Part shown: one piece after another, positions 6,968 to 15,090 of the stretch | Position numbering within the stretch: position 1 is the stretch's first letter | How the letters are laid out: each line of letters opens with the position of its first letter | Source of the DNA: Akkermansia sp. | GTDB taxonomy: Bacteria > Verrucomicrobiota > Verrucomicrobiia > Verrucomicrobiales > Akkermansiaceae | Assembly (NCBI GenBank): GCA_017435365.1 | Contig: JAFSFD010000027.1 | Coordinates: 1-64,000, forward strand | Length of the DNA stretch: 64,000 bases | Reading direction: 5' to 3' | Made by a program: the position numbers and the translations under genes | The notes under the pieces: generated by a model | What the model was told of the DNA's origin: nothing | Database searches by the model: none | What the model saw: only the letters and a program-made list of their open reading frames with translations

Positions 6968-9900
6968 ATGAAATACCGTTATTTACTCCCGCTCATGGCT
7001 ATTACCGTGGGCAGCACCATGCTGAGTGCCCAGGAAACACCTGAGGCAGAAGTGCTGCAGCAGGCTGCAGAAACCCAGGCAGAGTTGCAGATTGACCCGC
7101 AGATTGTGCAGGGGCAGCTGCCCAACGGCGTGAAGTACGTCATCCGCCCCACTGCAGAGCCCCAGGGCCGCGCCAGCGTGCGCCTGCACGTGAACGTAGG
7201 CTCGCTGGATGAGCAGGAGCATGAGAAAGGTATTTCCCACCTCCTCGAACACCTGGTGTTCAATGGCTCCCGCAATTTCAAGCGCGGTGAGCTCATCCCG
7301 ACCATGCAGCAGCTGGGCCTCGGCTTCGGCGGAGATGCCAATGCCTACACCAGCCTGCTGGAGACGGTATACATGCTCGACCTGCCCAACCTGAAGGATG
7401 AGACGGTAAACTTCGCCTTCACCATCATGCGCGACTTTGCAGACGGAGCCACGCTGGAAGACAGCGCCATTGACCACGAGCGAGGCATCGTGAAGAGCGA
7501 GCTCTACGCCCGCGACTCCGCCAGCTACCGCACCATGATTGCCATGCTGCGCCACGCCGCACCCGGCACCCGCCTGGCAGATTACCTTCCCATCGGCACG
7601 GAGGAAGTCATCATGGGTGCACCGTATGAGGTGTTCCGCAACTACTACAAGACGCACTATGTAGCCCGCAACATGACGGTAATTGTGACGGGCGATTTCG
7701 AGCCCTCCACCGCCCTGGGCTGGGTGGAAAAACACTTCGGCAGCATGGCGGATACCGAACCCGCCGCCCGCATTGCCCCCGGCACCCCGGATAACCTGGG
7801 CCCGGCCGAGCAGGTGATGGAGAACCCGGAAAATGCGCTCACGAATGTGCAGCTGACCGTGTCGGCCCCTTGGCAGTCACGGCCCGACACCACGGAGCAG
7901 CGCATCGAGGAGCTGCCGCTGCAACTGGCCTGCGCCATGCTCAACCAGCGGCTCAGCCGCATGGCCCGCGTGGAAGACTGTGCCTTCCAGGGCGCAGCAG
8001 TATCCACGGAAGAGCTGTTCCAGACAGCCGAGTTATTCAACATGGGCGTGACCGCCGCCCCGGAGAAATGGCAGCAGGCTATGGAAGCCGCCCTGCTGGA
8101 GCTGCGCCGCGCCTGCCGGTACGGATTCGCCCCGGCAGAACTGAATGAAATTGCAGCCCAGGTGCGAGCCTCGTACAAGAAACAGATCAACAGCTGGGAA
8201 ACCACCAACGCCGCCGACATGGCCGATAATCTGATTGCCTCCATCTCCGGGAATGAGCAGATGACCACCCCGGCAGAGGATTTGCGCGTGTTTGAACTGG
8301 GGCTGGCCCGCATCATGCAGAATCCGGAGCTCTGCCGCAAGGCGCTGGAGCAGGCCTTTGACAGTGCGCGCGCCAAGCTCATGCTCACCGGCGCCAACGT
8401 GGAGGGCATCACCGGCGAAACCCTGCGCGGGCTCTACGACAAAGTGATGCAGCAGGAAGTGACCGCACCGGTCATGGAAGAACTGCCGCCCTTTGCCTAC
8501 GAGGAGATAGGCGCCCCCGGCAGCATTGAGCAGCAGGCCATCCTCGAAGACATGGGAATCACCACCATCACGCTTTCCAACGGTATCCGCGTGAACCTGA
8601 AGCCCGTGGATTTCTCCAAGGGCAGCATCAGCGTCATTGCCAATATCGATGGCGGCTCCCTGCGCCTCTCCCACACCCCCGGCCTGGCTGCCATGGCCGG
8701 CAGCGTGATGCGTTATGGCGGCCTGGCTGCCCACAGCCTCACTGAGCTGGAGAAAATCCTCTCCGGGCACAATCTGGGACTCAACTTCGGCATCGGCTCC
8801 GACCGCTTCACCATGAGCGGCACCACCACCGCCGCAGATTTTGAGCTGCAGTGTAAGTTGCTGGCCGCCGGCATCATGCACCCCGGCTACCGCACAGATG
8901 GCGAGGTGCAGCTGCGCCGCCAGCTGCCCTCCCTCTACAACCGCTACCAGACCACCCCGAACGGCGCCTATAGTCTGCAGGCCCCCAGGCTCATGTATGG
9001 CAGCGATGCCCGCTTCACCACCCCGGAGCGCTCCCAGATTGAGGCCTGCACCGCAGAGCAGGTAAAGGAAGCCCTCTCCCCCTGGCTGCAGAGCGGCGCT
9101 ATGGAAATCAGCATCGTGGGTGATTTCAAGGTGGCGGACGTGCTGCCCGTGCTTGAACGCACCTTCGGCGCCATGCCGGAGCGCAAGCGCGAGTTCACCC
9201 CGCTCACCGAGGCGGAAACCACCGTGCGCAGTGCCAGGTGGGGCCAGCGTGCCTTCCTGCCCTACACCACCGACCTGGATAAGACCATCGTGGCGCAGGT
9301 GCGCCCCTGTGGCGATGGCATGGACCAGCGCCGCAACCGCCGGCTGGCCGTGCTCACCTCCATCACCCGCCACAAGTTGTTTGATGGTATCCGCGCCCAG
9401 CTGGGCGAAACCTACTCCCCCTCTGTGCGACTGGCAACCAATGCCAGCCTGAGCAACGCCGCCACTATCACCACCATCAGCGCCGGTGTGGTGGGCAACC
9501 GCGTGAAGGTGAACACCGCCATGGATGCCATCCTCATGGATCTCGGCCAGGGCAAGATTACCCAGGATGACCTGGATTGCGCCCTGCGGCCCTACATCGC
9601 CAGCACGCAGAAGAACCTGCGCACCACCGGCTACTGGGAAAGCGCCATGGCCCGCCTGCAGAGCGATGAACGCCAGCTGCCGCTCATCCGCGGCCAGGTG
9701 GAGGATGTGCAGAGCATCACGCTGGAGGAAATTCAGCAGCTCGCCCGCGAGGTGTTCGGCCCGCAGGATACGACCAACTATTTCTTCACCATGCCCGCCG
9801 GTGCCGTGCCGCAGGAACAGCCGGAGGCTGAACCGGCCCCTGCTGAGGCCGGGGGTGGCTACACCATCATCACCACCGAAAGCACCATGGCCGACCCCGC

Positions 9901-11257
9901 CTGGGCTGCCGTGACCGATTCCTTAAAAAAAAAGTACCCTGATGCAGTCATCTGCACCCTGCCGGAGCTGACGGAGGAAAGCCTTTCCGCCACGCTGCGC
10001 AACACGCAGGCCCGCTATGCCGCCTGCGTGCTGCGCCCGGAGGAAGTAAGCCGCACCCTGGTGAGCGACCTGCACCGCGCTGCCCGCAAGGTGGATGATG
10101 ACCCCTGGGGCGACTGCATCTGGGGTATCATCACCGGCCACAGTGCAGCAGATGCCCGGCGCATTGCCGAAGCAGACCAGCCGCTCACCATCAAACGCAT
10201 GCTGGCCACCACCAATGTGGATCACACCCGCTTCGAGCACAGCTGTTGCATCACCGACTGGGGCGGTGCGCCTGTACGCGAGCAGAGCGGCTACACAGAA
10301 CCCGTCACCACCACCTACCCGGCCTCCCCTGCGGAAGATAAGCTGCTGAGCATCTTCACGGAAAAACTGGAATCCGCCAGGCCTCAATTCATCATCACCT
10401 CCAGCCACGCCACGCAGTTCAACCTGGAAATGCCCTTCAGCCGCGGGCTCCTCTTCTCGCACGGCAACCGCTTCCACTCCCTGCCACCGCAGCGGCTGAA
10501 AGAATTCCGGAAGCCGCTGGAGCAAGCACTCCGTGGTGATTGCTCCACCCTTGAACAATGGGCCGCAGAATACCCGGCGGTGAAACCTGACGGCGAACCC
10601 CGTGTATGGATTGCGGCCGGCAACTGCCTGTTCGGCAATGCGCAGCGCAGCCCACACAGCATGGCCGCCACCGCGCTTTCCGCCTACACCTGCAACCAGG
10701 TGGTGGGCTACACCGTGCCCACCTGGTACGGCGAGGGCGGCTGGGGCACGCTGGGCACCTTCATGGGCAACACCTCCGGCACCAGCCTGGCAGAGGCCTG
10801 GTTCCTGAACAATCAGTTCATCCTGCACCGCACCGGGCAGCTGCACCCGGCCCTGCTCAGCGTGCGGTTCAACGGCCCGCGCTTCTCCCCGGATGAACTC
10901 GTCCCCCAGCTTATCGAGCACAGAATCCAGATTGGGGAAAACACGGCCAGAGATGCACTCGGCCTGGTGCACGACCGCGATGTAGTGGCTTTCTACGGCG
11001 ACCCCGCCTGGCGCGCTTCGGTAGATGAAAGCAACGCCAAGGCACCCTACACCCTGACCTGGGAATCGCCGAAGCGCTTCACCATCACCGCCAACTACGA
11101 CACGAAGGAACGCTGCGCGGTGTGGTTCCCCACGGCTGAAACCGGCCGCGGTGCAACGGGCTGCAGCGCACCCGGAGCCATCTTCACGAATGATTTCATC
11201 CTCTTCCCCACGCTGGAGCTCAAGCAGGGAGAAGCACTCAGCGTTGATATTCACTAA
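6968..11257 (+). CDS. Secreted M16 zinc peptidase, with C-terminal domain resembling clan CD peptidases
   Basis: About 1429 residues starting with a signal peptide (KYRYLLPLMAITVGSTMLSA). The first M16 domain carries H91-LL-E94-H95 and, at about the family distance, E171 and E178 in HERGIVKSE, so it should bind zinc. A second M16 repeat (about 510-930) lacks HxxEH and is the usual inactive half. Residues from about 950 are extra. This region contains a His in ITSSHAT (H1147) and a Cys in WIAAGNCLFG (C1220) after a hydrophobic strand, an arrangement recalling gingipain/caspase-type (clan CD) peptidases; that is inference. It is transcribed alone and is closed by the terminator at 11291. Confidence 0.85.
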   Translation: MKYRYLLPLMAITVGSTMLSAQETPEAEVLQQAAETQAELQIDPQIVQGQLPNGVKYVIRPTAEPQGRASVRLHVNVGSLDEQEHEKGISHLLEHLVFNGSRNFKRGELIPTMQQLGLGFGGDANAYTSLLETVYMLDLPNLKDETVNFAFTIMRDFADGATLEDSAIDHERGIVKSELYARDSASYRTMIAMLRHAAPGTRLADYLPIGTEEVIMGAPYEVFRNYYKTHYVARNMTVIVTGDFEPSTALGWVEKHFGSMADTEPAARIAPGTPDNLGPAEQVMENPENALTNVQLTVSAPWQSRPDTTEQRIEELPLQLACAMLNQRLSRMARVEDCAFQGAAVSTEELFQTAELFNMGVTAAPEKWQQAMEAALLELRRACRYGFAPAELNEIAAQVRASYKKQINSWETTNAADMADNLIASISGNEQMTTPAEDLRVFELGLARIMQNPELCRKALEQAFDSARAKLMLTGANVEGITGETLRGLYDKVMQQEVTAPVMEELPPFAYEEIGAPGSIEQQAILEDMGITTITLSNGIRVNLKPVDFSKGSISVIANIDGGSLRLSHTPGLAAMAGSVMRYGGLAAHSLTELEKILSGHNLGLNFGIGSDRFTMSGTTTAADFELQCKLLAAGIMHPGYRTDGEVQLRRQLPSLYNRYQTTPNGAYSLQAPRLMYGSDARFTTPERSQIEACTAEQVKEALSPWLQSGAMEISIVGDFKVADVLPVLERTFGAMPERKREFTPLTEAETTVRSARWGQRAFLPYTTDLDKTIVAQVRPCGDGMDQRRNRRLAVLTSITRHKLFDGIRAQLGETYSPSVRLATNASLSNAATITTISAGVVGNRVKVNTAMDAILMDLGQGKITQDDLDCALRPYIASTQKNLRTTGYWESAMARLQSDERQLPLIRGQVEDVQSITLEEIQQLAREVFGPQDTTNYFFTMPAGAVPQEQPEAEPAPAEAGGGYTIITTESTMADPAWAAVTDSLKKKYPDAVICTLPELTEESLSATLRNTQARYAACVLRPEEVSRTLVSDLHRAARKVDDDPWGDCIWGIITGHSAADARRIAEADQPLTIKRMLATTNVDHTRFEHSCCITDWGGAPVREQSGYTEPVTTTYPASPAEDKLLSIFTEKLESARPQFIITSSHATQFNLEMPFSRGLLFSHGNRFHSLPPQRLKEFRKPLEQALRGDCSTLEQWAAEYPAVKPDGEPRVWIAAGNCLFGNAQRSPHSMAATALSAYTCNQVVGYTVPTWYGEGGWGTLGTFMGNTSGTSLAEAWFLNNQFILHRTGQLHPALLSVRFNGPRFSPDELVPQLIEHRIQIGENTARDALGLVHDRDVVAFYGDPAWRASVDESNAKAPYTLTWESPKRFTITANYDTKERCAVWFPTAETGRGATGCSAPGAIFTNDFILFPTLELKQGEALSVDIH

Positions 11258-11290
11258 GTAAACATGAAGTCCGGCTCCGGCCGGAGCAGA

Positions 11291-11325
11291 AGCAGGTATG
11301 ATATTTCTGTATCATACCTGCTTTT
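11291..11325 (+). terminator. Rho-independent terminator after the M16 gene
   Basis: 13-bp perfect stem AGCAGGTATGATA (11291-11303) with TATCATACCTGCT (11310-11322), 6-nt loop, then a short T-run. It starts 34 nt after the peptidase stop. Confidence 0.85.
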
Positions 11326-11330
11326 TGCAC

Positions 11331-11480
11331 ACGTGCCCCCAAAGTTTGAATACAGAGCTCGATAAATTGATGTTTGTCGTTGTCGGGGCACGGGACTTCA
11401 GTCCCGAAATAACGGTGCTTCCAATCGGGACTGAAGTCCCGTGCTCCGACAGAGTTCCCCCACAAATTCCAATTTATCTG
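11331..11480 (-). repeat. Element R, copy 3
   Basis: Complete or nearly complete copy in reverse orientation, with the terminal CCCCCAAAGTTTG, the central 18-bp inverted repeat and the other end CACAAATTCCAATTTAT. Once reversed, its loop matches the copies at 36024, 39732 and 63206. It ends 7 nt before the left attachment repeat of the island, so it belongs to the original chromosome next to uvrA. Confidence 0.85.
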
Positions 11481-11487
11481 CCATTCC

Positions 11488-11590
11488 TTCACCGCTCCAG
11501 CTCGGCTTTGATGAAGGGGGCGGTGGGTGATTTGGCGCGGGCGAGCTGGCGCACGGTGCCCTGGGCGGTGATGGTGCCGCCGGCAGCACC
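11488..11590. repeat. Left attachment repeat (attL): copy of the uvrA 3' end
   Basis: 103 bp identical to 30429-30531, which are the last 34 codons of uvrA with its stop. The match begins TTCACCGCTCCAGC and ends CCGGCAGCACC; outside these limits the sequences differ at once. It lies 84 bp beyond the 3' end of a tyrosine recombinase gene. This is the signature of site-specific integration into the 3' end of a gene, the displaced native end being left at the far side. Confidence 0.92.
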
Positions 11591-11674
11591 AACAAACGGT
11601 AATCTCACCGAACAGATAGCCAGACTCATTCTTATACCCACCGGGCTAACAGGTTCATCCTACAGGCCCGGTTT

Positions 11675-12670
11675 TCACTTCCGTAGAATTCCACGCCAGA
11701 ATTCCTTCGCCGATTTTCGCAGGGCCGGGGCCATATAGCGGCTGCGGAGCAAGGAAACATCACGGTGCCCCATTTCCAGCTGCAGCTCAGGCAGGTTTCT
11801 GAAATAAGCCGCGTGGTACGTTGCAAAGGTATGCCGACACACATCCGGCACCCAGCGGGTAAAGCCGGCCGCGCGGCGCAGCGCCTGCCAGCGGTTCTGC
11901 CAATTCGGCGGCACGTAGCAATCCTGCTGCCGCAAACCGGGCAACAGCCTCAACGGCACCACTCTGCCGCCGCCGGTCTTGCTATTCCGGGCGCGGATAA
12001 TGACCTGCCGGTCCTCCCAGCACACGTCCTCGGCGGAAATACGCTCTACCTCGGCCGGGCGCACTCCGCTATATAACAGAAGGCTCAAAGAAAAGCGCAT
12101 ATCCTTGAATCTTCTTGTTGCCGCCGTTGATTTCAGTTTCATCACCTCTTCCTGATTCAGTGGAGCAACCGGCCGCTCCGCAACTTCTGGATTATCAATA
12201 CGGTCCACCGGATTGAAATCGCACCACTCCCGCCGCATGCCATAGGCAAAGATGCTGTGCAGGATAACCCTCCCCTTGCGGTAACTGTGAACACTCTGCC
12301 CAAACGCCTTTTGCAGAATCTCCCGACACTGAGCAGCCGTCATCCCGCGCAGCGGCATCTGCCCCACCCCCTCTACCCGCAGCATGCGCCGCACATAATG
12401 CCGCAAATCCCGCATTGTTGTGGGGCGCCTGTTTGCCCTCGCCGCCACACTCTCCCACGCCACCTTTTCAAAACACTCCGTCCGTTCCTCTGCCTGTATC
12501 GCAGCAATCCCTGCGGCAATTACCCGTCTGAGCAGGCATATCAACTCCCCACGGGATACTCCGGCGGCACGCGTGTTCAATCCCTCTATACACTCCATCG
12601 TCAATCGAACAGCATCCATTACCCGTAATGAATACTCCCTTAACAATTCTTTTTCCAATCTCTTATACAT
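11675..12670 (-). CDS. int: Tyrosine recombinase (island integrase)
   Basis: About 331 residues from the ATG at 12670; a TTG at 12703 would add 11. The N-terminal half holds a SAM-like core-binding domain (VRRMLRVEGVGQMPLRGM). The catalytic half shows SGVRPAEVERI (Arg204), RNSKTGGGRVVPL (Lys), VCRHTFATYH (second Arg), LEMGHRDV (His) and SRYMAP (Tyr312, the nucleophile). The His of the usual HxxR motif is Asp here (DVCR). It reads toward the adjacent attL, the normal position for an island integrase. A promoter with a palindrome in its spacer precedes it. Confidence 0.93.
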   Translation of the reverse strand: MYKRLEKELLREYSLRVMDAVRLTMECIEGLNTRAAGVSRGELICLLRRVIAAGIAAIQAEERTECFEKVAWESVAARANRRPTTMRDLRHYVRRMLRVEGVGQMPLRGMTAAQCREILQKAFGQSVHSYRKGRVILHSIFAYGMRREWCDFNPVDRIDNPEVAERPVAPLNQEEVMKLKSTAATRRFKDMRFSLSLLLYSGVRPAEVERISAEDVCWEDRQVIIRARNSKTGGGRVVPLRLLPGLRQQDCYVPPNWQNRWQALRRAAGFTRWVPDVCRHTFATYHAAYFRNLPELQLEMGHRDVSLLRSRYMAPALRKSAKEFWRGILRK

Positions 12671-12675
12671 ATCTG

Positions 12676-12703
12676 TTATTAAGCATTGCGAATGCTGTGT
12701 CAA
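12676..12703 (-). promoter_or_regulatory. Integrase promoter with operator palindrome in the spacer
   Basis: On the minus strand TTGACA (12698-12703), 16-bp spacer, TAATAA (12676-12681). The spacer is filled by the perfect palindrome AGCATT-GCG-AATGCT (12682-12696), a probable repressor site. Related sequences occur at 12913-12925 and 13092-13104. Confidence 0.6.
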
Positions 12704-12840
12704 GATAAATTGTTATTCATGACGGGTATTACAGGAGTGATAATATTATTTTTATTATGCAAAATTCTAGTATTTTGCTGGTATTAGTAATTGCTTCCCT
12801 CAGAATGGTGAAATGCGGCTTTACAATGACGCTGCTCATG

Positions 12841-13104
12841 TGCGACAGTTGATTTAATGCATTTCAAAAATAAACGGATTCAGATTGACTGTCGCAATGA
12901 AAGAGTGTTCATGCATTGCGGAATGGGTAAAATGAAGTTCGTTGCAGCAGAATGTGAATAGTGCAAGATTGGCCGGGGCTAATTCTCACAGAATGATGAA
13001 CTCACAAGGTAGTTGCTCTCTATAGTCCCAATTGTCAGATTCGGGAGGGTGGGCATGCCTCCAGCAGCTGGAGGGAGAGCTTCAACAACACAGCATTCGC
13101 AATG
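12841..13104 (+). promoter_or_regulatory. Control region between integrase and cargo operon
   Basis: The 476-bp stretch 12671-13146 has no convincing gene. It holds a 9-bp inverted repeat TGCGACAGT/ACTGTCGCA (12841-12849 and 12888-12896) and two relatives of the integrase operator: GCATTGCGGAATG (12913-12925) and AGCATTCGCAATG (13092-13104). These suggest shared control of integration and cargo, and possibly recombinase arm sites. I could not fix a clear -35/-10 pair for the operon. Confidence 0.4.
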
Positions 13105-13146
13105 ATGTACTCTTCAGGAAGAGAAAATCGGGATTTTATTGGTCAT

Positions 13147-14067
13147 ATGGCATCCTCTCCTTTAATCAAGTGCATTTGCAATGGAACACACTCCGGCGAA
13201 ATATGCCCGAATTGCGGCATGCCAAAGACTACGGCGCTGTACATGGGTCGCACGGCGCCTTTGCTGCCCGTCATCATCCTCGCCTGCATGGGGGGCGTGT
13301 TTGCCTTCCAGCACTATAACGCAGAGGGATACATCGCGGACATCGTTGATAAAACGAAGGCTGAGATAGAAACGGTTGTTCAAAAGACCACGTCTGAATC
13401 CGAACCGTTGCCCGAACAATCAGGTACGCTTACAGTCCAGCCCACCGGTACTCCCCGCACTTCAACCTCGCTGATTGAAAGGGATACAGAGGGCGTAGTG
13501 CCCCCACACACAGGAAACACGCCCGAAGTTTCTACAGACGACACGCCCGAAGTTTCTACAGACGACACGCCCGAAGTCACTGCGGATGACACAGAGCTCC
13601 CGGGTGTGGAACTCTCCGGCATAAGCGCCAAAGTGCTCGAAAAGAAAACATACGATATTCTCCACCTGTTAGTAGGTAAGTACCCGAAAGGCGAATCCCT
13701 TTCCAGCATGTTTACCGAGACAGTCGTAAACCTGACACAGAATAAGGAAACAGGCAGGAAAGCCATAGTCGACAGCATGAATCGTTTTATGTCCAATTTC
13801 CCAGTGAGGGCTGTAAAACTCACCTCTGTCGGCATAAATGGTTTGCGGCTGGAAATCAACACCAGGAGAATCTTTGTCCACCAGAATGGCGAACGCCTGG
13901 ATGCATACGGTAAAACAACCGTTCTTCTGGACGAGAAGCAGCGCATCACCTGCATCTCTGATGACGTGCAAGAGGGAGAGCCCACCACGCTCAGCCCTGG
14001 CTTCAAACCCATTTCCTATACACTCAAGTCAACCATCTCTAACAAAACAAAGAAAAAATCACGATGA
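13147..14067 (+). CDS. Zinc-ribbon single-pass membrane protein, first cargo gene
   Basis: About 306 residues of no recognised family. The N-terminus has a small zinc ribbon (Cys9, Cys11, Cys20, Cys23 in KCICNGTHSGEICPNCG), then one membrane segment (about 36-55, PLLPVIILACMGGVFAF). A Thr/Pro/Asp-rich linker with three 8-residue repeats (TPEVSTDD) follows, then a mixed alpha/beta C-terminal domain. An ATG at 13102 would add 15 residues, but it overlaps a putative operator; the ATG at 13147 puts the zinc ribbon at the N-terminus, as in the GTPase gene downstream. Its stop overlaps the next start by 4 nt. The ribbon-membrane layout suggests a sensor or anchor. Confidence 0.65.
   Translation: MASSPLIKCICNGTHSGEICPNCGMPKTTALYMGRTAPLLPVIILACMGGVFAFQHYNAEGYIADIVDKTKAEIETVVQKTTSESEPLPEQSGTLTVQPTGTPRTSTSLIERDTEGVVPPHTGNTPEVSTDDTPEVSTDDTPEVTADDTELPGVELSGISAKVLEKKTYDILHLLVGKYPKGESLSSMFTETVVNLTQNKETGRKAIVDSMNRFMSNFPVRAVKLTSVGINGLRLEINTRRIFVHQNGERLDAYGKTTVLLDEKQRITCISDDVQEGEPTTLSPGFKPISYTLKSTISNKTKKKSR
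13519..13590 (+). repeat. Three tandem 24-bp coding repeats
   Basis: Units at 13519-13542 and 13543-13566 are identical and the unit at 13567-13590 has diverged. They encode TPEVSTDD-type repeats in the linker of the zinc-ribbon membrane protein. Copy number may vary by slippage. Confidence 0.85.
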
Positions 14068-14648
14068 AAAAATATATTGCTATAGCCATCGCAGCCGGGC
14101 AACTGTGCTCATGCTCCAACATGTCCGATACCAGCAGAACCTATGCAGAGTCCATGGGGTTGTCCACCCTCGTCGCCACAGCAGCAGGCGCGGGATTAGG
14201 TAACTGGATTGGAGGAGACACAAAAGGAACACTCTGGGGAGCAGGCGCAGGTGCACTTACAGGGCTGGCCATCGGCTATCTCTGGGGAGACTATGTCGTG
14301 AAACAAAAACGAGAATACGCCAGTATTGAAGAGCAGATTCAGCACAGCAACCAAGTACTGGACGAACGCATTACCCAGGCGCAAAAAACGAACAGCAAGC
14401 TGAAAGGCACCATAGACCAGCTCAAATCCCAAAACAAGAAGCTGGCAGCCAATGATGCAAAAAAAGAAATTACAAACATTGACAAGTGCATTTCTCTGCT
14501 CTCTGAAGAAGCGACACTCGCTAACGCAGCCGCAAAGAAAGCCTCCGGCAGCCAGCGAAAGAAGCTGTTAGGCAAAATCAGCACGCTCAACGGCGAGATT
14601 TCAACGCTCAAAGCAAACAAAAGAACCCTTTCAACACTCAGCTTCTGA
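14064..14648 (+). CDS. Lipoprotein with glycine-zipper segment and coiled coil
   Basis: 194 residues. It has a short signal with lipobox (AGQLCSCSN, lipidated Cys at about 16). A glycine-rich hydrophobic stretch at about 36-75 (ATAAGAGLGNWIGG, GAGAGALTGLAIGY) resembles glycine-zipper segments of outer-membrane lipoproteins. The rest is a Lys/Gln/Glu coiled coil (about 80-190). It starts in the stop of the preceding gene (ATGA), so the two are translationally coupled. It is probably an envelope component of the island system. The exact function is unknown. Confidence 0.65.
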   Translation: MKKYIAIAIAAGQLCSCSNMSDTSRTYAESMGLSTLVATAAGAGLGNWIGGDTKGTLWGAGAGALTGLAIGYLWGDYVVKQKREYASIEEQIQHSNQVLDERITQAQKTNSKLKGTIDQLKSQNKKLAANDAKKEITNIDKCISLLSEEATLANAAAKKASGSQRKKLLGKISTLNGEISTLKANKRTLSTLSF

Positions 14649-14714
14649 CATAGAGAGAACGAAGGCAGCATACCACACCAGCAAAACACAACATAGCCCC
14701 AACAGACCACACAC

Positions 14715-15056
14715 ATGATCAAAATATCCCGCACCTGCCTGATTAGCACCAGCGCTGCCATTGCAGCCCTGATCACCGCCTGCGAAACCACCGGAAATCC
14801 TTACGAAGGAGGCATCTTCTGGTCTCCCGAGAAAGCCATGGAACGCCGCAACGCCATGCTGGCAGAACAAGCAGCCAGGCAGCAGTCTCTCGGTCAGTTA
14901 GCGCAGGAAACAGACCGTTACACCAGCGAGCGCAAGCGACTGCAACAGGAAAAGAAGAGATTGGAATCCCGGAAGAAGGCCGCCACTACGGTCCGGGATA
15001 AAGCTGACATTGATAAAGCGATAGACGACATAGAAGCCGAGCTTGAGAATATGTAA
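14715..15056 (+). CDS. Small coiled-coil lipoprotein
   Basis: 113 residues. The N-terminus is a lipoprotein signal (ISTSAAIAALITAC, lipidated Cys at about 23). The mature part is almost entirely charged helix (ERKRLQQEKKRLESRKKA) and probably a coiled coil. It has the same design as the preceding lipoprotein, so both may sit in the envelope and interact. It belongs to no family I recognise. It lies 66 nt after the preceding gene and 34 nt before the next. Confidence 0.6.
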   Translation: MIKISRTCLISTSAAIAALITACETTGNPYEGGIFWSPEKAMERRNAMLAEQAARQQSLGQLAQETDRYTSERKRLQQEKKRLESRKKAATTVRDKADIDKAIDDIEAELENM

Positions 15057-15090
15057 TAACACATAGACTCACCCACCATTTCCTCCCGCC

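Noticed and set aside
11488-11590. A second uvrA gene fragment as a pseudogene
   Set aside because: The identity is perfect and exactly bounded beside an integrase, so it is an attachment repeat rather than a decayed gene.
13032-13319. Alternative open frame overlapping the first island gene
   Set aside because: It is shorter and lacks the zinc-ribbon and membrane pattern seen in the chosen frame.
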